A stretch of 17,097 bases of DNA, taken from assembly GCA_002715425.1 (NCBI GenBank), contig PAYW01000035.1, positions 1 through 17,097 of the forward strand, in the 5' to 3' direction. Positions 1 to 6,715 of this stretch are shown here, one piece after another; position 1 is the stretch's first letter; every line of letters starts with the position of its first letter. The translations under genes were made by a program, and so were the position numbers. The stretch is from Actinomycetota bacterium. Its GTDB lineage: Bacteria; Actinomycetota; Acidimicrobiia; Acidimicrobiales; UBA8592. The notes beneath the pieces are model-generated. The model searched no databases, was not told the origin of the DNA, and worked only from the letters and a program-made list of their open reading frames with translations.

Positions 1-131
1 ATCCCGGACTCTAGGGCATAGTCGAGGATTTGGTGAGATTTTTCAATATCGCATTGATTTCCAAAAGTCATAGTCCCTAAACATAATCGGGAGACCTTTA
101 AACCAGTTCTGCCAAGTTTTATGTGTTCCAT
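1..131 (-). CDS. Aldo/keto reductase, N-terminal fragment (cut by window edge)
   Basis: Reading leftward from the ATG at 129-131, the frame stays open to the window edge and gives 43 residues plus two bases. The N-terminus contains LGRTGLKVSRLCLGTMTFG, the first beta-strand signature of the aldo/keto reductase (TIM-barrel, NAD(P)H-dependent) superfamily. The following DIEKSHQILDYALESG matches the first helix, where family members read 'ea.~ildyAle~Gi'. The catalytic Asp-Tyr-Lys-His residues lie beyond the window and cannot be checked. The start is 2 bp after the stop of the upstream FMN-binding protein gene, so it is probably the third gene of a coupled operon with that gene and the MaoC hydratase. 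Its substrate cannot be inferred. The family call is firm and the specific function is unknown. Confidence 0.85.
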   Translation of the reverse strand, partial: MEHIKLGRTGLKVSRLCLGTMTFGNQCDIEKSHQILDYALESG

Positions 132-133
132 GA

Positions 134-526
134 TTACCGCTCTTTTTCCATAGTGATCGACTGGCAGTCGGAGTCACAGTTTTGATCTGTATCTTTTTTC
201 ACCGCTGGCCGATGCAAGATAGCTGCCTTAGGTGCGATCCGGCCCTGAGGTCCTTCTTCAGTGTCTATCACTTCCATTACCCCATCTACGATCAAGCTAT
301 GGCTATCTGGCGTCAAAGGTGGCCACAACAGAGCAACAGATGGCCTCTCTAAGGCATTAGCTGACGTTTTTTTTCCTAAACCGCAAACAAAAACCGCAGA
401 ATCTTTGGATAAGGTCACGTGGGTAATATGTGGATGCGCTTCGTTATCTGTCGTAATTAGGTATGGGTTCATCCCATATTCTGATAATGCGGTTTCTAGG
501 TTTTCAATTTCAACAGGAATACTCAT
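134..526 (-). CDS. Pyridoxamine 5'-phosphate oxidase-like FMN-binding split-barrel protein
   Basis: A 130-aa protein of the PNPOx-like split-barrel type. Visible features are the strand YLITTDNEAHPHITHVTLS (about residues 22-40), the segment GKKTSANALERPSVALLWPP (51-70), where family members bind FMN or F420 phosphate, and a strand SLIVDGVMEVID (77-88). The tail after about residue 110 is polar with two cysteines (CDSDC) and looks disordered. Members of this family are small flavin- or F420-binding proteins, many of unknown substrate. It lacks the features of true PdxH, so that name is not used. Its ATG overlaps the stop of the MaoC gene in an ATGA (523-526), and its own stop lies 2 bp before the aldo/keto reductase start. 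This indicates co-transcription and coupled translation of the three genes. Confidence 0.75.
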   Translation of the reverse strand: MSIPVEIENLETALSEYGMNPYLITTDNEAHPHITHVTLSKDSAVFVCGLGKKTSANALERPSVALLWPPLTPDSHSLIVDGVMEVIDTEEGPQGRIAPKAAILHRPAVKKDTDQNCDSDCQSITMEKER

Positions 527-1002
527 GCAAAAACTGTCCTACCGATCCATTCTGCGATCAAAGCTGGTTTTTCTTGTCCCTCAATCTCTACTGTCATTTT
601 TCTGGTCAAATCCACAGCGTTTCCTTTTAGAGATATATCGACGGGCTGAGAAGTTGCTCGCACTCTTGAGCCCGCAGGAACAGGGTTGAGAAATCGAACT
701 TTGTTTAGTCCATAGTTGATACCCATTAATACTCCACTGACATTTTTGTAGGACTCGTCGACAGGAATACTTGTAGATAGATGTACGAGCATCGATAGTG
801 TAAGGAAACCATGCGCGATAGTTCCTCCGAAGGGAGTCTGAGCCGCTCGCTCTAAGTCAACGTGAATGAATTGATGGTCGATTGTTGCATCAGCAAAATC
901 ATTGATTCTTTCTTGACTTATCTCAAACCACTCCCCCGCTACTGGGTCGGACCCTATAGTACTCTGCATCGCCTCGTATGCTCTTTGCGCATTTTCACTC
1001 AT
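523..1002 (-). CDS. MaoC/NodN-like (R)-specific enoyl-CoA hydratase family protein
   Basis: A 159-aa single hot-dog domain protein. The hydratase motif is clear: FADATIDHQFIHVDLERA (about 36-53) followed by TPFGGTIAHGFLTLSML (56-72). Asp42 and His47 have the D-x4-H spacing of the catalytic dyad that activates water in (R)-specific enoyl-CoA hydratases, and FGG-x-IAHG is the signature behind it. The likely reaction is hydration or dehydration of an acyl-CoA thioester in the cytosol. Chain length and real substrate are not visible. The N-terminal 25 residues and overall size fit the NodN-like subgroup common in actinobacteria. The start is supported by GGAGG at 1010-1014, 7 nt upstream of the ATG. 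It is the first gene of a coupled trio and is divergent from the gene at 1145. Confidence 0.85.
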   Translation of the reverse strand: MSENAQRAYEAMQSTIGSDPVAGEWFEISQERINDFADATIDHQFIHVDLERAAQTPFGGTIAHGFLTLSMLVHLSTSIPVDESYKNVSGVLMGINYGLNKVRFLNPVPAGSRVRATSQPVDISLKGNAVDLTRKMTVEIEGQEKPALIAEWIGRTVFA

Positions 1003-1009
1003 GAAAGTT

Positions 1010-1014
1010 CCTCC
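1010..1014 (-). promoter_or_regulatory. Strong ribosome binding site of the MaoC-family gene
   Basis: The minus strand reads GGAGG here, 7 nt before the ATG at 1000-1002. It is the cleanest Shine-Dalgarno in the left block and fixes the start of the first gene of the MaoC, split-barrel, aldo/keto reductase operon. I could not pick a convincing -35/-10 pair for this operon in the 142-bp divergent gap (1003-1144). Confidence 0.7.
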
Positions 1015-1144
1015 AAAAAGGTATTGACCTCCCTTATCCTATGCCCTTGCAGGCTTCAAGTGAAATAATATGAACGCTTTCCAAGTTAATAGCTGTGGAT
1101 GGAATAGATATGCACGAATTTGGAAAAGGTGCTATTCCTAGGTT

Positions 1145-1756
1145 ATGCCGAAATACCCTGATCCTCTAAGAGTGCTTGACCTTTCACAAACTAGGGCTGC
1201 AGCAGTAATCGCCAGTGTTAGTCTTGATCAAATGTTCCTTCCCACTCCGTGCGATTTATGGGATGTTAAAGATGTCATCAATAAACTCGTCGCTTCAACT
1301 CGTCTTTTCACAGGGTTTGGACTTCGGCAACCACCTGACCCTTCACTTGATTTAATCAATCCCAAGGATTTGATTGGTGATGACCCAGTGGGGGTCTACC
1401 TAAGTGCAGCCAAGGAATGTCGGGATGCGTGGAGATCTCCTGGAGCTTTGGATGGTCTTGCTACTTCAACGATCGGAGAGGCGAAAGCCAAAGCAGTATT
1501 AAATGCGAGAATATTCGATACGACTGTACTTACATGGGACATCAGCCAGGCATGTGATATCGATCATCACATAGATGACGAGCAAGCAGACTATGTCCTA
1601 TTTGTTGCAGAAAGACTTGTCCCAGCAGTGAGAACTCAAAGTCCGGAACGCTACAAAGAGGAAATTATAAGTGAAACTAGAACGACCACCGTTGATAAGC
1701 TGATCGGCGTAACCGGTCGAAATCCGAACTGGAAGACGAATCTGGAAAGAAATTAG
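1145..1756 (+). CDS. TIGR03086-type DinB-like protein with altered metal site
   Basis: A 203-aa protein and the only convincing plus-strand gene. It follows the pattern of actinobacterial TIGR03086 proteins, which are related to the mycothiol-dependent maleylpyruvate isomerase N-terminal (DinB-like four-helix) domain. Matching elements are LPTPCDLWDVKDVINKLV (about 32-49), GDDPVGVYLSAAKECRDAWRSPGALD (79-103), a helix with D125 and WDIS (131-134), and the C-terminal LIGVTGRNP. In typical members a His follows the Asn of the first helix and another ends a D-x3-H before the WD pair. Here these positions are Lys47 and Leu129, while Asp125 remains, so the usual metal triad seems lost. An in-frame stop at 1139-1141 makes this ATG the first possible start. 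No strong Shine-Dalgarno is seen. The 3' end converges on the acyl-CoA dehydrogenase gene with a 17-bp gap. Function is unknown. Confidence 0.7.
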   Translation: MPKYPDPLRVLDLSQTRAAAVIASVSLDQMFLPTPCDLWDVKDVINKLVASTRLFTGFGLRQPPDPSLDLINPKDLIGDDPVGVYLSAAKECRDAWRSPGALDGLATSTIGEAKAKAVLNARIFDTTVLTWDISQACDIDHHIDDEQADYVLFVAERLVPAVRTQSPERYKEEIISETRTTTVDKLIGVTGRNPNWKTNLERN

Positions 1757-1773
1757 TTGCGTTTCTAAGTTCT

Positions 1774-3006
1774 CTAACTTCTTGGGACATTAGACCAAGG
1801 CACTTCTTTATCGACTCTTGGTTCTCCTGGAAGACCGAGTACCTGTTCTCCAAGAATGTTCCTCATTATTTCTGAAGTTCCTCCTTCAATGGAGTTTGCT
1901 CGAACACGGAGAAATGCGTAACGCGGTCCGTGTATCGAACCATCTGTTGATAAAAGTTCAGGCCGTCTAAACGTGTAGTCATACCCGATTTGTCCTGAAG
2001 GGCCAAGCATATTAAGACATAGTTCATAAATTGCCTTATTGAGCTCCGCTGAAGCCAATTTACCAATGGACCCTTCTGGTCCTGGATTACCTGCCTTCGC
2101 TGAAGCTGAGGCTCGCTGATTCGTTAACCTAAGCGTTTCGGATTTAATCCATAGAGTCATAAGGCCATCTAACGTTTTCTTATTGCGACTTTCTAATGGC
2201 AAATCCTTCCAGATGGATACAGCATCTGCGATGGGTCCAGAACCTGGCTGGGATGTTGAACCTCCGCTACTCCCTCCGATGGCTGACCGTTCATTCATCA
2301 GTGTTGTTAGCGATACTCGCCACCCTTCACCAACATCTCCAATTCTGCAGGAGTCAGGTACGCGAACTTCCGTAACATAGACCTCATTAAATTCTGCTTC
2401 TCCAGTAATTTGACGTAAAGGCCGTACCTCCACTCCAGATGCATGCATATCCAAAGCGAAGTACGTCATCCCCTTATGTTTAGGAAGCTCAGGATTGCTC
2501 CTTGTAACTAGCATCCCCCAGTCGCCTAAATGAGCAAGCGTGTTCCAGACTTTTTGCCCGGTAACGATCCACTCATCGCCATCTCGCTCAGCCTTACAAG
2601 CTAGTCCGGCAAAATCGGATCCCGCTCCTGGTTCTGAAAAAAGTTGACACCATCTCTCCTCACCTGTATACATGGGCCGCAAAAATCTCTTTTTTTGTTC
2701 GCTAGTTCCGTGAGTTGAGATTGTAGGTCCGGCTAATGACATGAAAAAGGTCGTTGGGTCAGTGGGTTGGGCACCTGCTTCTCGCATTCTCCGCTCAACT
2801 ATCCTCTGCATATTTGGTGGTATACCCAATCCCCCTTCACCCTCAGGGAAATGCACCCAAGCTAAACCTGCATCGAATCTCTCACCGCGGAAATCAATAT
2901 TGTCCATAGACTTTGGATTATTTACCTCTAAAAAGTCCTCAATAAGCTTTAGTAAACGTGTTTCTTGCTCAGCTTTGTCTAGAGATGACATCGTAGAAGT
3001 GTTCAT
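1774..3006 (-). CDS. Acyl-CoA dehydrogenase (FadE-like)
   Basis: A 410-aa flavoprotein of the acyl-CoA dehydrogenase family, which oxidises an acyl-CoA to a 2-enoyl-CoA and passes electrons from FAD to electron-transfer flavoprotein. The FAD/substrate motif WCQLFSEPGAGSD is at 119-131, followed by GDEWIVTGQKVW (143-154), the central beta domain to about 215, and the C-terminal helical bundle. IEGGTSEIMRNILGE (373-387) contains Glu374 at the position of the MCAD catalytic base. The C-terminus LGLPGEPRVDKEVPWSNVPRS is typical of the many actinobacterial FadE paralogues. A Gly/Ser-rich stretch at about 244-258 is a probable surface loop. The start at 3006 is uncertain: no clear Shine-Dalgarno is present and a second ATG lies five codons in (2989-2991). 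Chain-length specificity cannot be read from sequence. Confidence 0.92.
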   Translation of the reverse strand: MNTSTMSSLDKAEQETRLLKLIEDFLEVNNPKSMDNIDFRGERFDAGLAWVHFPEGEGGLGIPPNMQRIVERRMREAGAQPTDPTTFFMSLAGPTISTHGTSEQKKRFLRPMYTGEERWCQLFSEPGAGSDFAGLACKAERDGDEWIVTGQKVWNTLAHLGDWGMLVTRSNPELPKHKGMTYFALDMHASGVEVRPLRQITGEAEFNEVYVTEVRVPDSCRIGDVGEGWRVSLTTLMNERSAIGGSSGGSTSQPGSGPIADAVSIWKDLPLESRNKKTLDGLMTLWIKSETLRLTNQRASASAKAGNPGPEGSIGKLASAELNKAIYELCLNMLGPSGQIGYDYTFRRPELLSTDGSIHGPRYAFLRVRANSIEGGTSEIMRNILGEQVLGLPGEPRVDKEVPWSNVPRS

Positions 3007-3034
3007 AGTGTAAGTCTTGCTTAAATTTGATCAA
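3007..3034 (-). promoter_or_regulatory. Candidate promoter of the acyl-CoA dehydrogenase gene
   Basis: On the minus strand TTGATC (3029-3034) is followed after 16 bp by TACACT (3007-3012). The -10 element abuts the ATG at 3004-3006, so a transcript started here would begin inside the annotated first codons and would favour the second ATG at 2989-2991 with a very short leader. It lies just downstream of the tsaD terminator, where a new promoter is expected. This is a consensus match only. Confidence 0.3.
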
Positions 3035-3044
3035 AAACCTTAAT

Positions 3045-3083
3045 TTATAAAAAGAACCTTTAATTTCATATGGGAATTAAAGG
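3045..3083 (-). terminator. Rho-independent terminator of the tsaD operon, overlapping the tsaD stop codon
   Basis: On the minus strand CCTTTAATT (3075-3083) and AATTAAAGG (3057-3065) form a perfect 9-bp stem around a 9-nt loop, followed directly by TTCTTTTTATAA (3045-3056). The 5' arm contains the TAA stop of tsaD at 3077-3079. The stem is AT-rich, so it may be a moderate terminator. Position, symmetry and U-tract all fit the end of the long minus-strand run. Confidence 0.75.
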
Positions 3084-4087
3084 TGGGCCCTTTCGGGTAA
3101 TTTAAGATTGGGGTTAGCTCCTGTGTTAAGGAGTGTTGGGCCATCCTGAAGAAATCTACGCCATCCAGTAGCCGCAACCATTGCAGCATTGTCAGTGCAG
3201 TAGCTGCGACTTGGAACAAATGGGTGAAGCCCATCCTCCAAGCAGATATCAAATATTGCCTCGCGTAGTCTTGTGTTTGCGGCAACGCCACCCCCAATAC
3301 AAAGACCCTTTGCTTTTGTTTCGATTGCAGCTTTACGTGCTTTTGTAGTTAGGACTTCAACAACTGCTTCTTGAAAAGAAGTAGCAATATCCTCTATAGG
3401 CGTATCAGGATTATTGCGCACGAAGTTAATAACTGCTGTCTTTAATCCACTAAAGCTAAAGTCATATCCATCACGAAGCATCGGCCTTGGGAATGTAATT
3501 TTATTTTCCCCAGTCTCTGCAAGCTGGTCAATTACTGGCCCACCCGGATAGCCCAAACCTAGATAGCGCGCGACTTTATCATATGCTTCTCCCACGGCGT
3601 CATCGAGTGTTTGGCCAAGAATTGTATATTCCAAATGCTTTTCCATAGACACTAGAATTGTGTGCCCCCCAGAAACTAATAGAACAACTAAGGGAAGTTC
3701 AAGATCTGGCTCCTCTAGGAAACAAGAATAGAGATGCGCTTCAAGATGATTAACTCCAACGTATGGTTTCCCCCAGACGAGTGATAATGCTTTGGCTGCG
3801 CTAACTCCAATTAGTAAAGAGCCGACTAACCCTGGCCCATTCGTAGCCGCTACTAGATCAATATCTTTTGGTTCGACACCAGCTTCTACAAGAGCCTGAG
3901 CGATGACAGGATTGATTAAGCCCACGTGAGCCCTGCTGGCCACTTCAGGAACTACTCCCCCATAACGGGCATGAAGGTCTACTTGACTACTAACGACCGA
4001 AGAGAGAACAACGTTGTCGCTGGTTACCACTGAAGCCGCAGTTTCGTCACAAGAGGTCTCAATCCCAAGAGTAAGTCCAGAAGTCAT
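3077..4087 (-). CDS. tsaD: tRNA N6-adenosine threonylcarbamoyltransferase TsaD
   Basis: A 336-aa ASKHA-fold enzyme that transfers threonylcarbamoyl from its AMP adduct to A37 of ANN-decoding tRNAs (t6A), acting with TsaB and TsaE. Motifs in order: LGIETSCDETAASVV (7-21), HARYGGVVPEVASRAH (39-54), NGPGLVGSL (83-91), HLEAH with metal ligands His114 and His118, VSGGHT (138-143), LGYPGGP (178-184), FSFSGLKTAV (210-219), GGGVAANTRLR (265-275), and Asp299 in TDNAAMVA as the third metal ligand. Length matches the family. The open frame extends 29 codons further upstream inside rimI. The start is set at the ATG at 4085-4087 because it gives the canonical N-terminus and an ATGA overlap with the rimI stop. 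It is the last gene before the terminator. The groES/groEL genes often found beyond tsaD in actinobacteria are absent here. Confidence 0.97.
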   Translation of the reverse strand: MTSGLTLGIETSCDETAASVVTSDNVVLSSVVSSQVDLHARYGGVVPEVASRAHVGLINPVIAQALVEAGVEPKDIDLVAATNGPGLVGSLLIGVSAAKALSLVWGKPYVGVNHLEAHLYSCFLEEPDLELPLVVLLVSGGHTILVSMEKHLEYTILGQTLDDAVGEAYDKVARYLGLGYPGGPVIDQLAETGENKITFPRPMLRDGYDFSFSGLKTAVINFVRNNPDTPIEDIATSFQEAVVEVLTTKARKAAIETKAKGLCIGGGVAANTRLREAIFDICLEDGLHPFVPSRSYCTDNAAMVAATGWRRFLQDGPTLLNTGANPNLKLPERAHL

Positions 4088-4593
4088 GATGAAAGCACTT
4101 CCTTTGTTTTTTGACTTTGCTTTATAGAGTCTAAGAGTTTCATATATGGCTGCTCGTGAATATCGTTCGCCCACATAATTAATGCATCTTCATTATCTGG
4201 CTGATAGTAGGATGGCCTAATTCCTGCAGGAACCATACCGAACTTTCTATATAAGGCCTGTGCTGGAAGGTTTCCAATACGTACCTCAAGTGTGAGATTA
4301 GTAGCTCCAAGTTTCACTGCATCCTCAAGTAATTTGACCATAATAAGAGTAGCTACCCCTTTACTTAAGTTAGATGTTCTCACTGCAATTGTTGTTATAT
4401 GAAAATCATCCCCAGCTAGAAGGCCACCACCAAAACCGATGACTTTCTTCCCTTCTATAGCTACATAGTAGGCCCGTTCAGTTCGTGAAATTTCTTTCAC
4501 CCAAAGCTTTTTACTCCATGGTGTCGGAAATGCTTCTCTATCTAATGCCATAATTTCTTGAAGGTGCTCTTCAGCCGCTGGGTAGAACTTCAT
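4084..4593 (-). CDS. rimI: Ribosomal protein S18 alanine N-acetyltransferase RimI (GNAT family)
   Basis: A 169-aa GNAT-fold acetyltransferase. RimI acetylates the N-terminal alanine of ribosomal protein S18, and in actinobacteria it may act more broadly. Visible are AFPTPWSKKLWVKEI (21-35), the strand FHITTIAV (64-71), the acetyl-CoA loop around SKGVATLIM (77-85), LEVRIGNLPAQALYRKFGM (102-120) and GIRPSYYQPDNEDALIMW (124-141), the RimI signature. Glu103 and Tyr115 fall at the numbers of the catalytic residues described for enteric RimI. The pyrophosphate-loop consensus Q/R-x-x-G-x-G/A has Leu at the first position, a mild deviation. About 28 residues follow the usual end as a polar tail. The gene overlaps tsaB and tsaD by 4 nt on each side, and the TsaB-RimI-TsaD order is the common actinobacterial arrangement. 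Confidence 0.92.
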   Translation of the reverse strand: MKFYPAAEEHLQEIMALDREAFPTPWSKKLWVKEISRTERAYYVAIEGKKVIGFGGGLLAGDDFHITTIAVRTSNLSKGVATLIMVKLLEDAVKLGATNLTLEVRIGNLPAQALYRKFGMVPAGIRPSYYQPDNEDALIMWANDIHEQPYMKLLDSIKQSQKTKEVLSS

Positions 4594-5306
4594 GACAATT
4601 TTCGCTTCTGGTTTTCAATCTCAACGGCATCCGGTTTCCTCAAGTACACGGGTTCTAGCTCGGTTGGCGTAACAAATTCTTCTCGAAGGGCCTTTGCGTG
4701 AGCTAGTTGAACTATCGAATCAGCAGACGGGTATGCAATGTTAGGTTCAGCAGCATCCACCCCTCGAAGACCAGCGAAAGTTTCTGAGTAGCGCAATGCC
4801 CCATCACCCACTAGCAGCGCTTCATTCCCATGAGCTAAAAGATCTGCAGCTAAATCATCTGGAGTGCTTACCGTTGGCTCACTCACTCTTTGAACTCCTC
4901 CTGGAACTTGTCGGTAATTTGCATGGAAAACTTCTCCCCTGCGAGCATCAATAGTTGCCACTATAAGTTTTGAGCAATACCGGACTGGGTATGCAAGCAA
5001 ATCAAGACTTGTCACCCCTATCATCGGAACTCCCAGACCGAATGCTACAGAAACTGCAGTAGCGATTCCGACGCGCAATCCGGTATATAGACCTGGACCA
5101 ACATCGACAGCCACTACGCTGATCTCATCCATTGATACTCTCGCTTGTTCAAGGACAAATTCAATCTGAGGCGTCAGATTCTCTGCGTGCCTTTTCCCTC
5201 GCGATGAGTGAACCGAAGCAAGAACACCTTCATGCCCGCCAATAGCGCACCCAACCTGAGAAGTAGCACTTTCGATTCCTAAAATAATCACTGTTTTATG
5301 CTCCAT
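4590..5306 (-). CDS. tsaB: tRNA threonylcarbamoyladenosine biosynthesis protein TsaB
   Basis: A 238-aa TsaB, the catalytically inactive ASKHA paralogue of TsaD that scaffolds the TsaB-TsaD-TsaE complex for t6A synthesis. Motifs are LGIESATSQVGCAI (9-22), HAENLTPQIEFVL (40-52), VDVGPGLYTGLRVGIATA (67-84), GVTSLDLLA (96-104) and a C-terminal VYLRKPDA. The metal-binding histidine pair of TsaD is absent, as expected. The start is ambiguous. The ATG at 5304-5306 overlaps tsaE by 19 nt. A GTG at 5289-5291, five codons in, would give a 4-nt GTGA overlap like the other junctions of this run and has a GGAG 9 nt upstream. The longer form is listed. Its stop overlaps the rimI start as ATGA. Confidence 0.95.
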   Translation of the reverse strand: MEHKTVIILGIESATSQVGCAIGGHEGVLASVHSSRGKRHAENLTPQIEFVLEQARVSMDEISVVAVDVGPGLYTGLRVGIATAVSVAFGLGVPMIGVTSLDLLAYPVRYCSKLIVATIDARRGEVFHANYRQVPGGVQRVSEPTVSTPDDLAADLLAHGNEALLVGDGALRYSETFAGLRGVDAAEPNIAYPSADSIVQLAHAKALREEFVTPTELEPVYLRKPDAVEIENQKRKLS

Positions 5307-5773
5307 TCAGAAAGAGCCTCTTGGAGTTGTTCTATACGCTTGTGCCAGCTCGAACCGGTATGGGAGATTCTTACAATGCGCTCATCGTCCTCTTGACCAT
5401 ACTCAAATCGAATTTCAAGATAGTTTTGCGGTATCGAAGGGACTATTTGATCTCCCCATTCGATAAGGGTTACAGTTTCACCCTCGAGCAGCTCAGGTAA
5501 AGCCAAATCACGAACTTCTTCTAAATCTTCGATCCTATAGACATCTAAGTGATTTAGAGTTAGTCGTCCAAAGTAGCTTTTAGCAAGTGTGAAGGTCGGA
5601 CTCGTAATTGGTTCTCCGACTCCTAAAGACTTCCCGAAACCTTGAGTAAATGCAGTTTTCCCTGCGCCTAGATCGCCAACAAGCAATAAAACGTCTTTCG
5701 CAATTACAAGTTCAGCTATGGACGCGGCTAATGCCTGTGTCTCTTCAACGCTTTTCGTTTTTGTATTAAACAC
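5288..5773 (-). CDS. tsaE: tRNA threonylcarbamoyladenosine biosynthesis ATPase TsaE
   Basis: A 161-aa P-loop ATPase that drives turnover of the TsaB-TsaD complex in t6A synthesis. The Walker A motif is GDLGAGKTAFTQG (33-45). It is followed by TSPTFTLAKSY (57-67), the conserved switch-like segment, then LNHLDVYRI with the Walker-B-like Asp (73-81) and LIEWGD (103-108). Length is near the family norm of about 150. The start is a GTG at 5771-5773. No better upstream codon exists and the purine-rich GAGAGA lies unusually close to it. A 64-bp gap separates it from the P1-type peptidase upstream, and it overlaps tsaB by 19 nt or by 4 nt, depending on the tsaB start. Confidence 0.95.
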   Translation of the reverse strand: MFNTKTKSVEETQALAASIAELVIAKDVLLLVGDLGAGKTAFTQGFGKSLGVGEPITSPTFTLAKSYFGRLTLNHLDVYRIEDLEEVRDLALPELLEGETVTLIEWGDQIVPSIPQNYLEIRFEYGQEDDERIVRISHTGSSWHKRIEQLQEALSEWSIKQ

Positions 5774-5837
5774 TCTCTCAGGTTAGTACTTGTAAGTCTA
5801 AGATCATCTCCAAATGGAGTCGTGCTTGTATTTAAAA

Positions 5838-6698
5838 CTAAGTGGCTTTTTCGACACTTCTTATAGCTTTTTCAACTGCCACAGTGGTAAGAAGTCGAAC
5901 TTTTTCTAAGGAGGCTTCTATAGTCCCGATAGCGGCCACAACAACGGCATCGCCATCCCCTTGAGTGTGTGCGGGAAAGATAGCTTTAGCAAAGCCATCA
6001 TGAGCGCTCTGGCTAGCTAGAAAACATTCTCCTTTTGTCAATCTGGCATTCGTTACGACAACTCCAATTGTCGTATTCTCAAATGGGACAATTTCAGGAA
6101 ACTCAAACGTCCCATCAAGTATTGATTGGCTGACTGATCCATCATCTATATCGCCACTAGCATTTACCGCGAACATTGCAGCAACTACGAGGTCCCCTGA
6201 CCTACACGTGACCGAGCCAAGACCACCGAACTTCGCATGCTCTTTACCTCGCCACTTAGAAATCATCGCGCCTGTACCTGCCCCGATTAATCCGACTTCA
6301 GTTTTGATTGAGGAAGCTATTTCCGCAGCTTCCCTTCCTTCCTTTGCACCAGGTCGCCTTGTAGAGTCACCTTCATTAAGATCAAAGAGCGACATTCCTA
6401 CAACGATGGGAACTTTACCTGAAGATGTGGCAAAGCCTTGTCCACGCTCTTCAAGAAAACTCATCACACCCTCGCAAGCTGCTAAACCATAAGCTGACCC
6501 ACCAGAGAGCACGACAGCATTAATATGCTCTACTAACCGGCTAGGGTGCAGCAATGCGAAATCTCTTGTTGCTGGTGCCCCACCGCGAATCTCGCCCGAT
6601 GCAACCGTCCCCTCTGGAAACAGTATTACCGTACATCCAGTTTTTGCTTCTGTATCGCTCCAATTGCCAACTTCAATTCCATCAATATCTGTAAGCAT
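5838..6698 (-). CDS. P1 family (S58/DmpA-like) peptidase or aminopeptidase
   Basis: A 286-aa Ntn-like fold protein of the P1/S58 family, whose known members include the aminopeptidase DmpA and beta-peptidyl aminopeptidases. Matching signatures are GIEVGNWSD (7-15), GGAPATRD (39-46), AVVLSGGSAYGLAACEGVM (61-79), IVVGMSLFDLN (98-108), GAGTGAMISKWRG (139-151), FGGLGS (157-162), VNASGDI (178-184) and HDGFAKAIFPAHTQGDGD (233-250). In this family the precursor cleaves itself next to a Gly-Ser/Thr, and Ser162 in GLGS is the best candidate nucleophile by position (inference). No signal peptide is seen, so it is probably cytosolic. AGGGGTGG lies upstream of the ATG. It sits 17 bp after alr and ahead of tsaE, interrupting the usual alr-tsaE neighbourhood. 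The substrate is unknown. Confidence 0.88.
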   Translation of the reverse strand: MLTDIDGIEVGNWSDTEAKTGCTVILFPEGTVASGEIRGGAPATRDFALLHPSRLVEHINAVVLSGGSAYGLAACEGVMSFLEERGQGFATSSGKVPIVVGMSLFDLNEGDSTRRPGAKEGREAAEIASSIKTEVGLIGAGTGAMISKWRGKEHAKFGGLGSVTCRSGDLVVAAMFAVNASGDIDDGSVSQSILDGTFEFPEIVPFENTTIGVVVTNARLTKGECFLASQSAHDGFAKAIFPAHTQGDGDAVVVAAIGTIEASLEKVRLLTTVAVEKAIRSVEKAT

Positions 6699-6715
6699 CC
6701 CTAACCACCCCTAAA

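Noticed and set aside
261..689. Open frame of 142 codons on the plus strand
   Set aside because: It lies antisense to the split-barrel and MaoC genes, shows no family pattern, and the minus-strand genes are clearly recognisable with coupled starts.
1767..1780. AAGTT-CTCT-AACTT inverted repeat at the convergent gene ends, considered as a bidirectional terminator
   Set aside because: The stem is only 5 bp, A/T-rich, and lacks a clear U-tract on either strand.
4088..4174. 29-codon upstream extension of tsaD
   Set aside because: It is inside rimI, has no family similarity, and the ATGA overlap gives the canonical TsaD N-terminus.
5795..5820. CTCCATTTGGAG-type short hairpin between the P1 peptidase and tsaE
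   Set aside because: The stem is 4-5 bp with a tiny loop and no U-tract. It is within chance expectation.
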